Positions 7,929-16,600 of a stretch of 64,000 nt of DNA are shown one piece after another. Below the pieces are notes generated by a model. The model was given only the letters and a program-made list of their open reading frames with translations. It searched no databases and was not told the origin of the DNA. The stretch is from contig NZ_OOHJ01000015.1 in NCBI RefSeq assembly GCF_900323885.1, positions 310,001 to 374,000 on the forward strand. Direction: 5' to 3'. Within the stretch, counting starts at the first letter, position 1. Every line of letters starts with the position of its first letter. The DNA comes from [Actinomadura] parvosata subsp. kistnae. Lineage in GTDB: Bacteria; Actinomycetota; Actinomycetes; Streptosporangiales; Streptosporangiaceae. The position numbers were made by a program, and so were the translations under genes.

Positions 7929-8654
7929 TTAGCGGTTCGGCTCGTAGGCGTGGATGAGCAGCCGCTCGGCGTGGTCGAGGTAGTCGTCGAGGTAGGCGGC
8001 GGCCTCCTCGGGCCGCCCCGACTCGATGAGCCCGACCAGGATGCGGTTGCGTTCGAGGAACGGCTCGTGGAAGGCCCGCGGGTTCTCCATGACGTGGAAG
8101 ACGAGGCGCAGCTCGGCGAGGAGCTGGCGCATGGTCTCGTCGATCCTGGGGCTCTCGTTGAGGGAGACGAGCGCCTGGTGGAAGCGGATGTTGGCGGTGC
8201 CGACGGCCTGCCAGTCGTCGCCGGCGGCGGCGCGCCGGGCGTCGGCCACCGCCTCCTTGATCACGGCCAGCGCCTCCTTGGACGGCTTGCGCCGCACGGC
8301 CGCGCCTTCCAGCACCCGCCGTACGCGGTAGAGGTCGAGGACGTCCTCGACGGACGGCAGCCGCACGAACACCCCGCGGTTGAGCCGGTGGTCGAGCAGC
8401 CGCTCGTGCCCGAGCAGCCGGAACGCCTCGCGCAGCGTGTTGCGGGACACGCCGAGTGCCTCGGAGATGGACTCCTCCGACAGCCGCTGGCCGGGCTGGA
8501 AGAAGCCTTCGCTGATGCGGTCGCGCAGGATGTCGGCCACCCTCTCGGCGGTGCTGCTGCGTCCCAGTCGGGGGCGGTCCTGGGAGAGATCAGCGACCAC
8601 GTTATCCACATTTGACAGCGAATCATGGAGCAAACCTCTTGTCGAATTGTTCAA
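7929..8654 (-). CDS. GntR-family (FCD/FadR-type) transcriptional regulator
   Basis: Up to 241 residues. The winged helix-turn-helix is at about 34-100, with RLSEESISEALGVSRNTLREAFRLL as recognition region, followed by an all-helical FCD effector domain (LYRVRRVLEGAAV..., FHQALVSLNESPRI..., FLERNRILVGLIESG) that usually binds a carboxylic acid through a metal. The TTG at 8654 is the longest start; GTG codons at about 8609 and 8600 are alternatives, and an operator-like inverted repeat overlaps the TTG, which makes a shorter start plausible. It is divergent from the MHS-type symporter at 8704, so control of that transporter by a carboxylate ligand is the natural inference. Confidence 0.85.
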   Translation of the reverse strand: MNNSTRGLLHDSLSNVDNVVADLSQDRPRLGRSSTAERVADILRDRISEGFFQPGQRLSEESISEALGVSRNTLREAFRLLGHERLLDHRLNRGVFVRLPSVEDVLDLYRVRRVLEGAAVRRKPSKEALAVIKEAVADARRAAAGDDWQAVGTANIRFHQALVSLNESPRIDETMRQLLAELRLVFHVMENPRAFHEPFLERNRILVGLIESGRPEEAAAYLDDYLDHAERLLIHAYEPNR

Positions 8655-8669
8655 CGATCCTTACGTTGA
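8651..8669. promoter_or_regulatory. Candidate GntR operator
   Basis: An inverted repeat tcaacg-N7-cgttga lies in the short divergent space between the GntR gene and the MFS gene. FCD-type regulators usually bind such dyads. It overlaps the most upstream start codon of the regulator. Confidence 0.35.
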
Positions 8670-8703
8670 TAAGAACCCCCCTCGAAACTCAAGGAGCGAT
8701 CGG

Positions 8704-10023
8704 ATGTCAGGCCCCACGCAACAGACGCGGCGGGTGATCCTCGCCAGCCTGATCGGCACCTCGCTGGAGTGGTACGACTTCTTCCTCTACACCACCGCGG
8801 CGACCCTGGTCTTCCCCAAGCTGTTCTTCCCGTCACTCGACCCGTTCAGCGCGACCCTGGCCTCGCTGACCACCAACGCCGTGGCGTTCGTGGCCAGGCC
8901 GCTCGGCGGCGTGGTGTTCGGGCACTTCGGCGACCGGGTGGGCCGCAAGACCGTGCTGGTCGTGACGCTGCTGGTGATGGGCGTCTCGACGTTCCTCATC
9001 GGCGTGCTGCCCGGCTACGCCGCCGTGGGCGTGCTGGCCCCGATCCTGCTCGCGGTGCTGCGGTTCGTGCAGGGGCTCGGGCTCGGCGGCGAGTGGGGCG
9101 GCGCGGTGATCATGTCGCTGGAGCACGGCGACGGGCGCCGGCGCGGCTTCAACGCGAGCTGGCCGCAGGTCGGCGTGCCCGCCGGCTACGTGCTCGCCAC
9201 CGGCCTGCTGACGATCATGAACGTCACCATGTCCGACGCGGCGTTCCTGTCGTGGGGCTGGCGGATACCGTTCCTGCTGTCCGGGGCGCTGGTGTTCGTC
9301 GGCCTCTGGGTGCGGCTGCGGATCACCGAGTCGCCGCTGTTCGCCGAGGTCGAGCAGCAGGGCGCCAAGGCGAAGATGCCGCTGGTGGAGGTGCTGCGCA
9401 CGCATCCGCGGGCCCTGCTGTCGGCCTTCACCGCCCGCATCGGGGTGGACGTCGCCTTCTACACCTTCACCGCGTACATCATCGTCTACATCACCGGCGA
9501 GCTGGGGCTGCCGCGCTCGTACGCGCTGAACGCCGTGCTCATCGGCTCGGCGCTGCAGCTCGCGCTGATCCCCCTGGCGGGCGCGCTGTCCGACCGGTAC
9601 GGGCGGCGCCCCGTCTACCTCGTCGGCGTGGTCGGCGCGGCGGTGTGGGTGTTCGCGTTCTTCCCGCTGCTCGACACCAAGTCGTTCCCGCTGATCGCGC
9701 TGGCCGCCGTGGTGGCGCTGGTCACCCACGCCGCCATGTACGGGCCGCAGGCCGCGTTCATCGCCGAGCTGTTCAGCACGCGGCTGCGCTACAGCGGCGC
9801 CTCGATGGGCTACCAGGTCGCCGGCATCGTCGGCGGCGCGCTGGCGCCGGTCATCGCGCTGCAGCTCTTCGAGTCGTTCCAGTCCACGCTCGCCGTGTCG
9901 ATCTACGTCGTGGTCGCGCTGGCGGTCACCGCCCTGGGCCTGGCCATCGCGCCGGAGACCAGGGACCTCAACCTGGCCGAGCCGCCCAGGTCCAAGGCGC
10001 CGCAGGTGGGGCCGTTCGCCTGA
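8704..10023 (+). CDS. MFS metabolite:H+ symporter (MHS/ProP-like)
   Basis: A 439-residue, twelve-span major-facilitator protein of the metabolite:proton symporter family. The diagnostic start region SLIGTSLEWYDFFLYTTAA (residues about 15-33), the loop motif GHFGDRVGRKTVLV and the GLGLGGEWGGAV stretch are all present. The second-half loop ALSDRYGRRPVYL repeats the MFS motif. Members import alpha-ketoglutarate, citrate, proline/betaine or shikimate. The start has AAGGAG 7 nt upstream. Divergence from an FCD-type GntR regulator favours an organic acid as substrate, which is inference. Confidence 0.9.
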   Translation: MSGPTQQTRRVILASLIGTSLEWYDFFLYTTAATLVFPKLFFPSLDPFSATLASLTTNAVAFVARPLGGVVFGHFGDRVGRKTVLVVTLLVMGVSTFLIGVLPGYAAVGVLAPILLAVLRFVQGLGLGGEWGGAVIMSLEHGDGRRRGFNASWPQVGVPAGYVLATGLLTIMNVTMSDAAFLSWGWRIPFLLSGALVFVGLWVRLRITESPLFAEVEQQGAKAKMPLVEVLRTHPRALLSAFTARIGVDVAFYTFTAYIIVYITGELGLPRSYALNAVLIGSALQLALIPLAGALSDRYGRRPVYLVGVVGAAVWVFAFFPLLDTKSFPLIALAAVVALVTHAAMYGPQAAFIAELFSTRLRYSGASMGYQVAGIVGGALAPVIALQLFESFQSTLAVSIYVVVALAVTALGLAIAPETRDLNLAEPPRSKAPQVGPFA

Positions 10024-10055
10024 GCCCTGCCCGGCGCGCGGGAACGCCGCGAAAG

Positions 10056-10087
10056 GCGCGGGCGGCGGCTGCCACCGCCGCCCGCGC
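10056..10087. terminator. 13-bp hairpin between the symporter and SPFH genes
   Basis: The arms gcgcgggcggcgg and ccgccgcccgcgc are perfect complements around a 6-nt loop. It ends one base before the ribosome binding site of the SPFH gene, so it may terminate the symporter transcript or modulate read-through and translation. Confidence 0.6.
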
Positions 10088-10100
10088 GGAAAGGGTCCGC

Positions 10101-11033
10101 ATGAGAACAGCACTGGCCGTCATCGCCGCGCTCCTCGCGATCCCGCTGGTCATCGGGGTCGTCGGGGGCATGGAGAGCACGGGCGGCGGCGAGGTGGCCG
10201 TCGTACGCGACGGCGGGCCGCTCGACGACAACAAGGTCCGCCAAGTGATCGACCCCGGCTCGGGCCTGACCTGGACCGGTATGTGGTCCTCCGTCCACCT
10301 CTATCCGGCGCAGCAACGCTTCTACACGATCACCGCCGACGCCAAGCGCGCCACCACCCTCGGCGTGGACGTGGTGACGGTGCCCAGCAGCGACGGCGTG
10401 AACCTGGGCATCGAAGGCACCCTCTACTTCACGCTCAACCTGGACCACGAGACGCTGAAGACGTTCGACGACCGCTACGGCACCCGCACCTTCCGCACCC
10501 AGGGCGACACCGCGCTCTACCCGTGGGACGGCGACGAGGGCTGGGCCGCGTTCTTCGGCCAGGCCGTCCGTCCCGTGATCGACAACGCGCTGCGCGGCCA
10601 GATCGGCGCCATGCGCTGCGCGGAGCTGGTGCCCTCCTGCTCGCTGCTGGAGAGCTCCGCCCTCAAGCCGCAGGACAGCAACGCCAACATCGCCAAGGTG
10701 CAGGACGCGGTGAACGCCTCGCTGGCCCGCGACCTGCCCGCCACGCTCGGCGGCAGCTTCCTGACCGGCCTGCGGTTCACGCTGGCGAAGGTGACGTTGC
10801 CCGCCGACGTGCAGAAGGCCGTGGACCGGTCGCTGTCGGCCGCCGCCGCGGTCTCGGAGGCCGAGGCGAAGGTGGCGCAGGCCAAGGCCGAGGCGGAGGC
10901 GAACCGGGCCCGGCAGGACGGCTACGACAAATGCCCCGCCTGCGCCGAGATCGAGAAGCTCAGGTCGCTGCCGCAGGGCATCACCGTGTACGCCCCCGGC
11001 AACCCCCAGTCGGTCGTCATACCGTCCAGGTAG
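10101..11033 (+). CDS. SPFH/Band-7 domain membrane protein
   Basis: A 310-residue protein with one N-terminal membrane segment (ALAVIAALLAIPLVIGVVGG) followed by an SPFH domain (EVAVVRDGGPLDD... to about residue 240) and an Ala/Glu-rich coiled-coil (AAAAVSEAEAKVAQAKAEAEANRARQ). It ends with a CPAC motif (about residue 278) and a TVYAPGNPQSVVIPSR tail. Stomatin/prohibitin relatives form membrane-bound oligomeric cages. Two Cys at CPAC plus Cys in the MRCAELVPSCSLL loop are notable. The start is preceded by GGAAAGGG. The stop lies in an exact 11-bp duplication. Its partner and job are unknown. Confidence 0.85.
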   Translation: MRTALAVIAALLAIPLVIGVVGGMESTGGGEVAVVRDGGPLDDNKVRQVIDPGSGLTWTGMWSSVHLYPAQQRFYTITADAKRATTLGVDVVTVPSSDGVNLGIEGTLYFTLNLDHETLKTFDDRYGTRTFRTQGDTALYPWDGDEGWAAFFGQAVRPVIDNALRGQIGAMRCAELVPSCSLLESSALKPQDSNANIAKVQDAVNASLARDLPATLGGSFLTGLRFTLAKVTLPADVQKAVDRSLSAAAAVSEAEAKVAQAKAEAEANRARQDGYDKCPACAEIEKLRSLPQGITVYAPGNPQSVVIPSR

Positions 11034-11047
11034 GGGCCAGGTAGGGG
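11026..11047. repeat. 11-bp duplication at the SPFH stop codon
   Basis: The unit ccaggtagggg occurs twice head-to-tail; the TAG in the first unit is the stop codon. Confidence 0.8.
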
Positions 11048-11112
11048 TTCGTGACGGAATCGCCATCGATTCCCAGAACAAGCAGCCGCGAAACGGCATA
11101 AACTGCGCGCCT

Positions 11113-11880
11113 GTGAGCCTGCCTGTACGTGAACGTTCCCCTCGGCCGGGCGGCGGTCGCCACCGCCGTCCCGTGCCCACGTCCTTGCCGCCCGACGCCC
11201 CCGTGCTCGTGCTCGCCACCCCCGGCGGCACCGCCGGCGTGGCCGAGGAGATCGCCGCCGTGGTACGCGTCGACAACCCGCAGATCGAGGTGCGTCTGAC
11301 GAGCGTCACCGACCTGGCAGACTCCCTGCCCGCCGGCCGCGACGCCGTCATCGTCCCCCTGCTCACGTGGGAAGATCCCGCCGTCATGGCGGAGATCGGC
11401 AAGGCCGTCGCGGCCGCCGGCTCCGGCGCCGTCGTGACAGAGGCGCTCGGGCCGCACCCGCTGCTGGCCGAGGCCCTGCACATCCGGCTGGCCGAGCGCG
11501 GCCTGGCCAGGGCCGACCGCGTCCGCCTGCTGAACGTCTCCAGCCCCGTGGACGCCGTCATCCTCGCCACCGTCGGCGGCGAGCGGGCGGTGCACGCGCT
11601 TCAGGCCACCGCGGTGCTCCTCGCCTCCCGGCTCACGCTGCCGGTCGTCGCCGCGTCGCTGGACAGCGAGCCCGGCGTGCCCGTCGCCGCCCAGCGGCTG
11701 CGCGCCGCGGGCGCCGAACGGCTGGCCATCGCGCCCTGCCTGATCGGCCACGAGGCGCCCGCCGGCATCGTCGAGCAGGCCGCCGCCGCGATCAACGCCG
11801 GCCACGCCCAGCCGCTCGGCGCGCACAGCGCCGTCGCCGAACTTGTCGCCCGAGCTTACGGGAGTCAACTCGCCACTTGA
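11113..11880 (+). CDS. CbiX/sirohydrochlorin chelatase-like protein, metal-site residues altered
   Basis: A 255-residue protein with the two-halved CbiX-like layout: half one begins VLVLATPGGTAG, half two begins VDAVILATVGGERA and ends LAIAPCLIGHEAPAGIVEQAA. In true sirohydrochlorin cobalto- or ferrochelatases the first strand ends in GHGS, with a metal-binding His. Here it reads ATPGG, so the first His is missing, while a His remains in CLIGHE. The fold is therefore likely but chelatase activity is doubtful. No cobalamin or siroheme genes are adjacent. GTG at 11113 is the start; the preceding gene ends 79 bp upstream. Confidence 0.65.
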   Translation: MSLPVRERSPRPGGGRHRRPVPTSLPPDAPVLVLATPGGTAGVAEEIAAVVRVDNPQIEVRLTSVTDLADSLPAGRDAVIVPLLTWEDPAVMAEIGKAVAAAGSGAVVTEALGPHPLLAEALHIRLAERGLARADRVRLLNVSSPVDAVILATVGGERAVHALQATAVLLASRLTLPVVAASLDSEPGVPVAAQRLRAAGAERLAIAPCLIGHEAPAGIVEQAAAAINAGHAQPLGAHSAVAELVARAYGSQLAT

Positions 11881-11923
11881 CAAGGGCTTGTAAAGATCAC
11901 AGGAGTCGCGTTACCGTCTCCGC

Positions 11924-12472
11924 ATGCGCCGTGTGGTCTGCAATGGCGAGCGACTCGGCCTCCGTGACGTCACGGAGGCCGACGTGACCGCCCTGCACAC
12001 CATCTACAGCCACCCCGCCGCCGTCCAGCACGCCCCCTTCGCCCCGCGCAGCCTCCAGGAGGTCACCGGCCTCGTCGAGGAGGCCATGGAGGCCGCCGCC
12101 GCCGAGCCACGCCGCCTCTACGTCCTGGCCGTCGTCGACGCCGGCCGCCGCGACGTCATCGGGGTGGCCAGGCTCCGCATCGAGGCCGACCTGCCGCACA
12201 GCGCCGAGATCGGCTTCGGGTTACATCCCGACCAGTGGGGGCGCGGCATCGGCACCGACCTCGTACGCCTGCTGCTGTCGTTCGGGTTCAAGCAGCTCGG
12301 GCTGCACCGCATCTGGGGCGCCCGCTCCCCCGCCAACCTGCCCGCCCAGCTCGCCATGCTGACGGCCGGGATGGTCGAGGAGGGCCGCATCCGGCACCAC
12401 CTGCACACACCGAACGGGTGGCGCGACTCCATCGTGCACTCCGCGATCGAAGGCGAGTGGACCGAGCGCTAG
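11924..12472 (+). CDS. GNAT family N-acetyltransferase
   Basis: A 182-residue acetyl-CoA-dependent transferase of the RimJ/RimL-like group. The opening GERLGLRDVTEADVTALH (residues about 8-25), the core strand AEIGFGLHPDQWGRGIGTDLVRLLLSFGF with the acetyl-CoA loop Q-W-G-R-G-I-G, and LGLHRIWGARSPAN are all family-typical. The substrate may be a protein N-terminus, antibiotic or metabolite. The reading frame overlaps the convergent kinase gene by 4 bp at the stops (CTAG shared). A perfect 28-bp palindrome lies within codons 11-20. Confidence 0.9.
   Translation: MRRVVCNGERLGLRDVTEADVTALHTIYSHPAAVQHAPFAPRSLQEVTGLVEEAMEAAAAEPRRLYVLAVVDAGRRDVIGVARLRIEADLPHSAEIGFGLHPDQWGRGIGTDLVRLLLSFGFKQLGLHRIWGARSPANLPAQLAMLTAGMVEEGRIRHHLHTPNGWRDSIVHSAIEGEWTER
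11955..11982. repeat. Perfect 28-bp palindrome inside the 5' coding part of the GNAT gene
   Basis: The half-site tcggcctccgtgac is followed directly by its exact reverse complement. It begins 31 bp downstream of the ATG. It also encodes the conserved L-G-L-R-D-V-T-E-A-D segment, so protein constraint explains part of it. Confidence 0.9.
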
Positions 12473-12984
12473 CTCGTCCAGTTCTTCAGCACGCGGGTCG
12501 CGACCTGCGGCGGAAGGCCGTCGGAGCCGTCCACGACGAAATCCTCCACCCGCGCCGCCTCCAGGATCGGCGCCAGCTCCCCCGACCTCTTCAGATGCCA
12601 GTCCAGCCCCTCGGGGTCGAACGCGTGGCGGGCCTCCAACCGGCGCCGCACCTCCGGCAGCTCCACGTGCAACCGGCACACCTTCAGGGGGACGCCCAGC
12701 GCCTCCTCGTACGCGTCGCGCTCGGCCCGGCTCTCGACGACACCCGCCAGCACCAGCCGCTCGGCGCCCGCCTCCAGGTAGTTCGCGGCCACCGGGCGGA
12801 GGTTGCGCAGGGTCAGCTCGCCGTGGAACGGGTCGGACGGGGGCGACGGCCAGGCTCGGCGCAGCCAGTCGATGTCGATGACCGCGTTCGGCACCCGGCG
12901 GTCGGCCAGCAGGTCGCCCACGGCGTCCGCCACGGACGTCTTGCCCGACCCCACCGTGCCTGTGATCAGGAGAGCTTTCGGCAT
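12469..12984 (-). CDS. Small P-loop AAA/kinase-like ATPase
   Basis: About 171 residues with a Walker A motif GTVGSGKTS at residues 8-16, followed by VIDIDWLRRAWPSP, a typical small-molecule kinase substrate region, and RRRLEARHAFDPEGLDWHLKR, which supplies lid-type arginines. It resembles the gluconate/shikimate/chloramphenicol-kinase-like group of actinobacterial AAA proteins. The substrate is unknown. The start MPKALLITG at 12984 fits the family; an in-frame ATG at 12996 (MIAK) lies inside the repeat array next to it. It is convergent with the GNAT gene, sharing CTAG at the stops. Confidence 0.75.
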   Translation of the reverse strand: MPKALLITGTVGSGKTSVADAVGDLLADRRVPNAVIDIDWLRRAWPSPPSDPFHGELTLRNLRPVAANYLEAGAERLVLAGVVESRAERDAYEEALGVPLKVCRLHVELPEVRRRLEARHAFDPEGLDWHLKRSGELAPILEAARVEDFVVDGSDGLPPQVATRVLKNWTS

Positions 12985-12995
12985 TTTCGCGATCA

Positions 12996-13165
12996 TACTT
13001 CTCGCGACCACCCCTTTCGTGATCGCCCTCTTCAGGGCCGCACTCCTCGCGGCCACCCCTTTTCGCGGCCGGACTCCTCGCGACCGCCCTCTTCGTGGCC
13101 GCGCATTCCTCGCACCCCTTTTCGTGATCGCCCTTTTGCGATCGCCCTTTTCTGCGATCACACCG
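12996..13165. repeat. Degenerate repeats at the 5' end of the kinase gene
   Basis: Imperfect units combining ctcgcgaccac, cccctttcgtgatcgcc and related words recur about six times. They fill the space upstream of the kinase start and touch its first possible ATG. There is no fixed period. Confidence 0.7.
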
Positions 13166-13239
13166 GCGCGTGTGAGTCGCCGGGCGGGGATTGTCGGTGC
13201 GGCATCCTACGATGAGGCTCCTCACGGAGGGATAGTCAC

Positions 13240-13695
13240 ATGCTCGACTCGCTGATCGTGCCCTTGTTCGTCACCACGGACCTGCCGCCGGAGGCGGAGC
13301 TGGCCGAGTTCGGGGAGTTGCTCACCGAGACGACCCGCGTGCTCGGCCGCGACGAGCCCGGCTACGAGGCGTTCCTGGCGGGCAAGGTGTTCTGGCTCGA
13401 CCGTCCCGTGCTGCCCGAGCAGCTCCCTCCGGCCGAGGGCGAGCTGCGCTTCGCCGGCATGCTCGGCTACCTCGCCGCCTCCGGCGCCGGGCACACCACG
13501 CGCGAGGTGGTCGGCGACGTGCGGCGGGCGATCGGGGCCGCCGTCACGTCACGGTACGGCGACGTGGGGGTGGCGCCCGCCGTGTTCGCCATCCGCGACC
13601 AGGACGTACGCGAGCGCACCCCTGAGAACGCCCTCTACGTGGACACGCGGGACGCGGCGGCCGAGCTGGTGAGCGCGACCAAGTCCTACCTCTAG
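13240..13695 (+). CDS. Hypothetical protein, 151 aa
   Basis: An acidic soluble protein of 151 residues with no motif I recognise. It starts MLDSLIVPLFVTTDLPPEAELAEFGELL and contains a central Gly/Ala stretch (AGMLGYLAASGAGHTTREVV) and a C-terminal VFAIRDQDVRERTPENALYVDTRDAAAEL. GGAGGG 7 nt upstream of the ATG is a strong ribosome binding site. It is convergent with the CHAT gene and overlaps its end by 4 bp. Coding bias is clear, so the gene is real; function unknown. Confidence 0.75.
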   Translation: MLDSLIVPLFVTTDLPPEAELAEFGELLTETTRVLGRDEPGYEAFLAGKVFWLDRPVLPEQLPPAEGELRFAGMLGYLAASGAGHTTREVVGDVRRAIGAAVTSRYGDVGVAPAVFAIRDQDVRERTPENALYVDTRDAAAELVSATKSYL

Positions 13696-16600
13696 CCCGG
13701 GCCCGACCCTTCCAGGAGGCCGATCGGGACGTACGAGGCCCACAGGTCCGGCTCGGCGGAGCCGTAGAGGTCGCGCAGGGCGAGCACGGCGGCCCGCAAG
13801 GCGGTCGCCGGGGTGGCTCCTGCGCTGAGACGGGTGTGGAGGTCGTGGGCGAGGGCCCGGGTGATCTCGGGCGAGACCGGCCAGAGGGTGAGCAGGGCCG
13901 AGCGGACACCCGCGTGCAGCAGCGCGTACGAGAGCGCGGCCATGCCGTCGGAGGACGCTTCGGGAGGCGTCGGGGCGGGGTCGTGGGCGGTGATGAGGGC
14001 CAGGTTCGCGGTCACGTTCATGGTCATGAGGCGGCGGGCCGTGAGCAGGCCGTCGGCCAGGAGGAGGCCGGAGGAGCACGGGTCCGCGTGGTCGTACACG
14101 ACCGGGCAGGCCAGGTGAAGCACGTTCCAGGAGCCCTGAAGCCGCGCTGAGGTGGCCTCGTGCGCCAGGTGAAGTGCGGCGCCGCCTGTGGTGCCGCCTG
14201 TGCTGCCTATGGTGCCTGCGGTGCCTGTGGTGCCGCCGCCGAGCAGGGTGGCCGCCTCGCGGGCCTCGGCCTCCACTGCGGGGCGCGCGGCTGGATCGGT
14301 CGTGTGGCCGAGCACCAGCGAGCCCACACCCGGCCTGTCCGGGCGGTCGATGGCGTGGGCCAGGGCGGTGGCGGAGGGGGCGTACGCCACCGGGAACCGC
14401 TCGATCAGCAGGTGCCCTGACGGGGACAGGGCATGGAGGGGCAGCCCGCGGAGCGCCGGGTGCGGGATCAGGTGCAGCAGGTCGATGCCGTTGCCCAAGG
14501 CGTCCAGCACTTCGGAGAGGAGCAGGTCGGCCAGGCGGCGCCACACGTCCGCACGATGGCGGCGGGCCTCGATGTCGAGCAGGCCGGGCCTGCGGCCGTG
14601 CAACGTGCGGCGGAACTCCTCCAGGAGGGCGCGGCCGACAGGGGTGGGGAAGGCACGCGGCTCAGGCCAGCCGGTGCGATGCGCCAGCACCGTCACCGTC
14701 CCTTCGCCCGGTGCGGTGCCCTCTCCCAGGTGGAACCCGATCAGCGCCCGCGCCCCTCGCGCGGGACGGTCGTCGGCGCGGTCGTCGGGGACGCTGACCA
14801 GGGCGTCGAGCTGCGCCCTGGTGGGGGGCTTGCGTCTGCGCAGGGCCACGAGGGCGGGGGCGTGCGACTCCAGGCGGTGCCACAAGGCCTCCAGGTCCGC
14901 CTGGGCAGCGCGAGCCCGGCGGATGATGGACGCGGCTCGGTCGGGGTCGGGAGTGTTACGAGCGATCGTGAGAAGGGTCTGGACCGTCTCCAGGGCGCGC
15001 CGCTCGGCCTCCACTAGGTCATCGAGGTCCGTGAAGTGGGCGGCCCGAGTGAGGTTCTCGGGCTTGTCACCGTGGGCGGGCTTGCTGCGATGCTCGGGCT
15101 TGTCACGATCGGCGGGCCCGCTGCGTTGCTCAGGCTTGTCATGATCGGCGGGCCCGCTGGGGTGCTCAGGCATGTCACGGTTCGTGAGCTCGCTGCGATG
15201 CCTGGGCTCGGGCGAGGGTGAAGGCGCCTGAGCGGGGGGCTCGGGGGTCAGGGCGGCGAGCTTCGCCTGTTCGGCGTGGGTCCAGGCCGTCATGCCCAGG
15301 TTCAGGCGCACCGCGAGCCGGATGGCTCGGTCGCGAGCGGCCTCGCGGCCCAGGGCGCAGGCGCGCTCGGCGTCGGCGAGGGCGGCGGGCACGTCGCCCA
15401 GCCCTTCCTCGGCGATCGAGCGGTGGTGGTAAGCGGTGGCGAGCTCCTGGTCGTGGCCCAGGTCGGACAGCAGGTCGATGGCTCCGGTGAGGCGCTGGCG
15501 GGCTCGTTCGTAGGAGATGGTCGTGAGGGCGAGATCGGACGCGCCCGGGTGAGGCGTGGCAGGGGCGGACGTGGTGCGGTCAGAGGCTGACGTGGCGGGG
15601 TCAGGAGCTGACGTGGCGGGGTCGGGCTCGGTGAGACCGGTCGCGTCCGGATCGGGCGTGGCGGGTGCGGGGAGGTCGAGGGAGGCGAGGTGGCGCAGGG
15701 CGATGGCCTCTGCCGCTGGAAAGCCGATGTGCTGGGCCAGGGCGAGGGCTTCCTCCAACCGGTCCGGGGCTCCGAGGCGGGCGAGGGACAGCAGGGCCAG
15801 GACGGTGCCGCGGCCGTGGCCGTTGGCACGTTCGAGCTCCAGGGCGCGTTCGGCCAGGGGGACGGCTGCGGCGGGCTCGCCGCGTTGCTCGTGGAGCAGG
15901 CTGAGGCCGGCGTAGGCGAGGGCGAGGCCGGTGCGCAGGCCCAGCTCCTCGCCGAGCGCGATGGCCTCGCGGTAGCGGGCGGCGGCCTCGTTCAGCTCGC
16001 CCAGCTTGAGGTGGAGGTCGGCGCGTCCGGACAGGAGCGGGACCCGTAGCGCCCGCCAGACCGGGGCCTCGACGAGGGCCAGCCCCTCCTCGTACGCCCG
16101 CGCGGCCTCCTCGCAGCGACCGAGGTCCGTCAGGGCGGCTCCCAGCAGGGCGAGGGACTGGACGAGTTGGGCGGGGAGCGCGGAGTCCGCGTCACGGGCC
16201 CGCTCCACCGCCTCGGTCAGGTGCCCGACCGCCTCCTCGGGCCGTCCCATGGCAGTGGCCGCTGCGCCGAGATTGCCCAGGTGCTCGATGACGCGCTCGT
16301 CGCGGAGCTCACACCCGCGTGTGGCGTAGTGGTGGGCGGCGGGCAGGTCACCGAGTTCGCGGCAGTAGCGGGAGAGCTTGGCCAGGAGGTAGGACCGCTC
16401 TTGGGCATCGGGGCCGGAAGGCTCAAGGGACTGGGGGCCGACGGCGTGCCGGCTCCCGGACTCCAGGCCGAGGGACTGCGGGCCGAGGGACTGCGGGCTT
16501 CCGGACACCGAGCCGAAGGGCTGCGAGCCCCCGGACTCCAGGCCGAGGGGCTGTGGCCTGAGCGGCTGCGGGTCGACGGGCTGTGGGGCCTCGGGCTCCG

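Noticed and set aside
11113..11880. Vitamin B12 or siroheme gene cluster
   Set aside because: Only one CbiX-like gene is present, with altered metal-binding residues, and no other tetrapyrrole gene is nearby.
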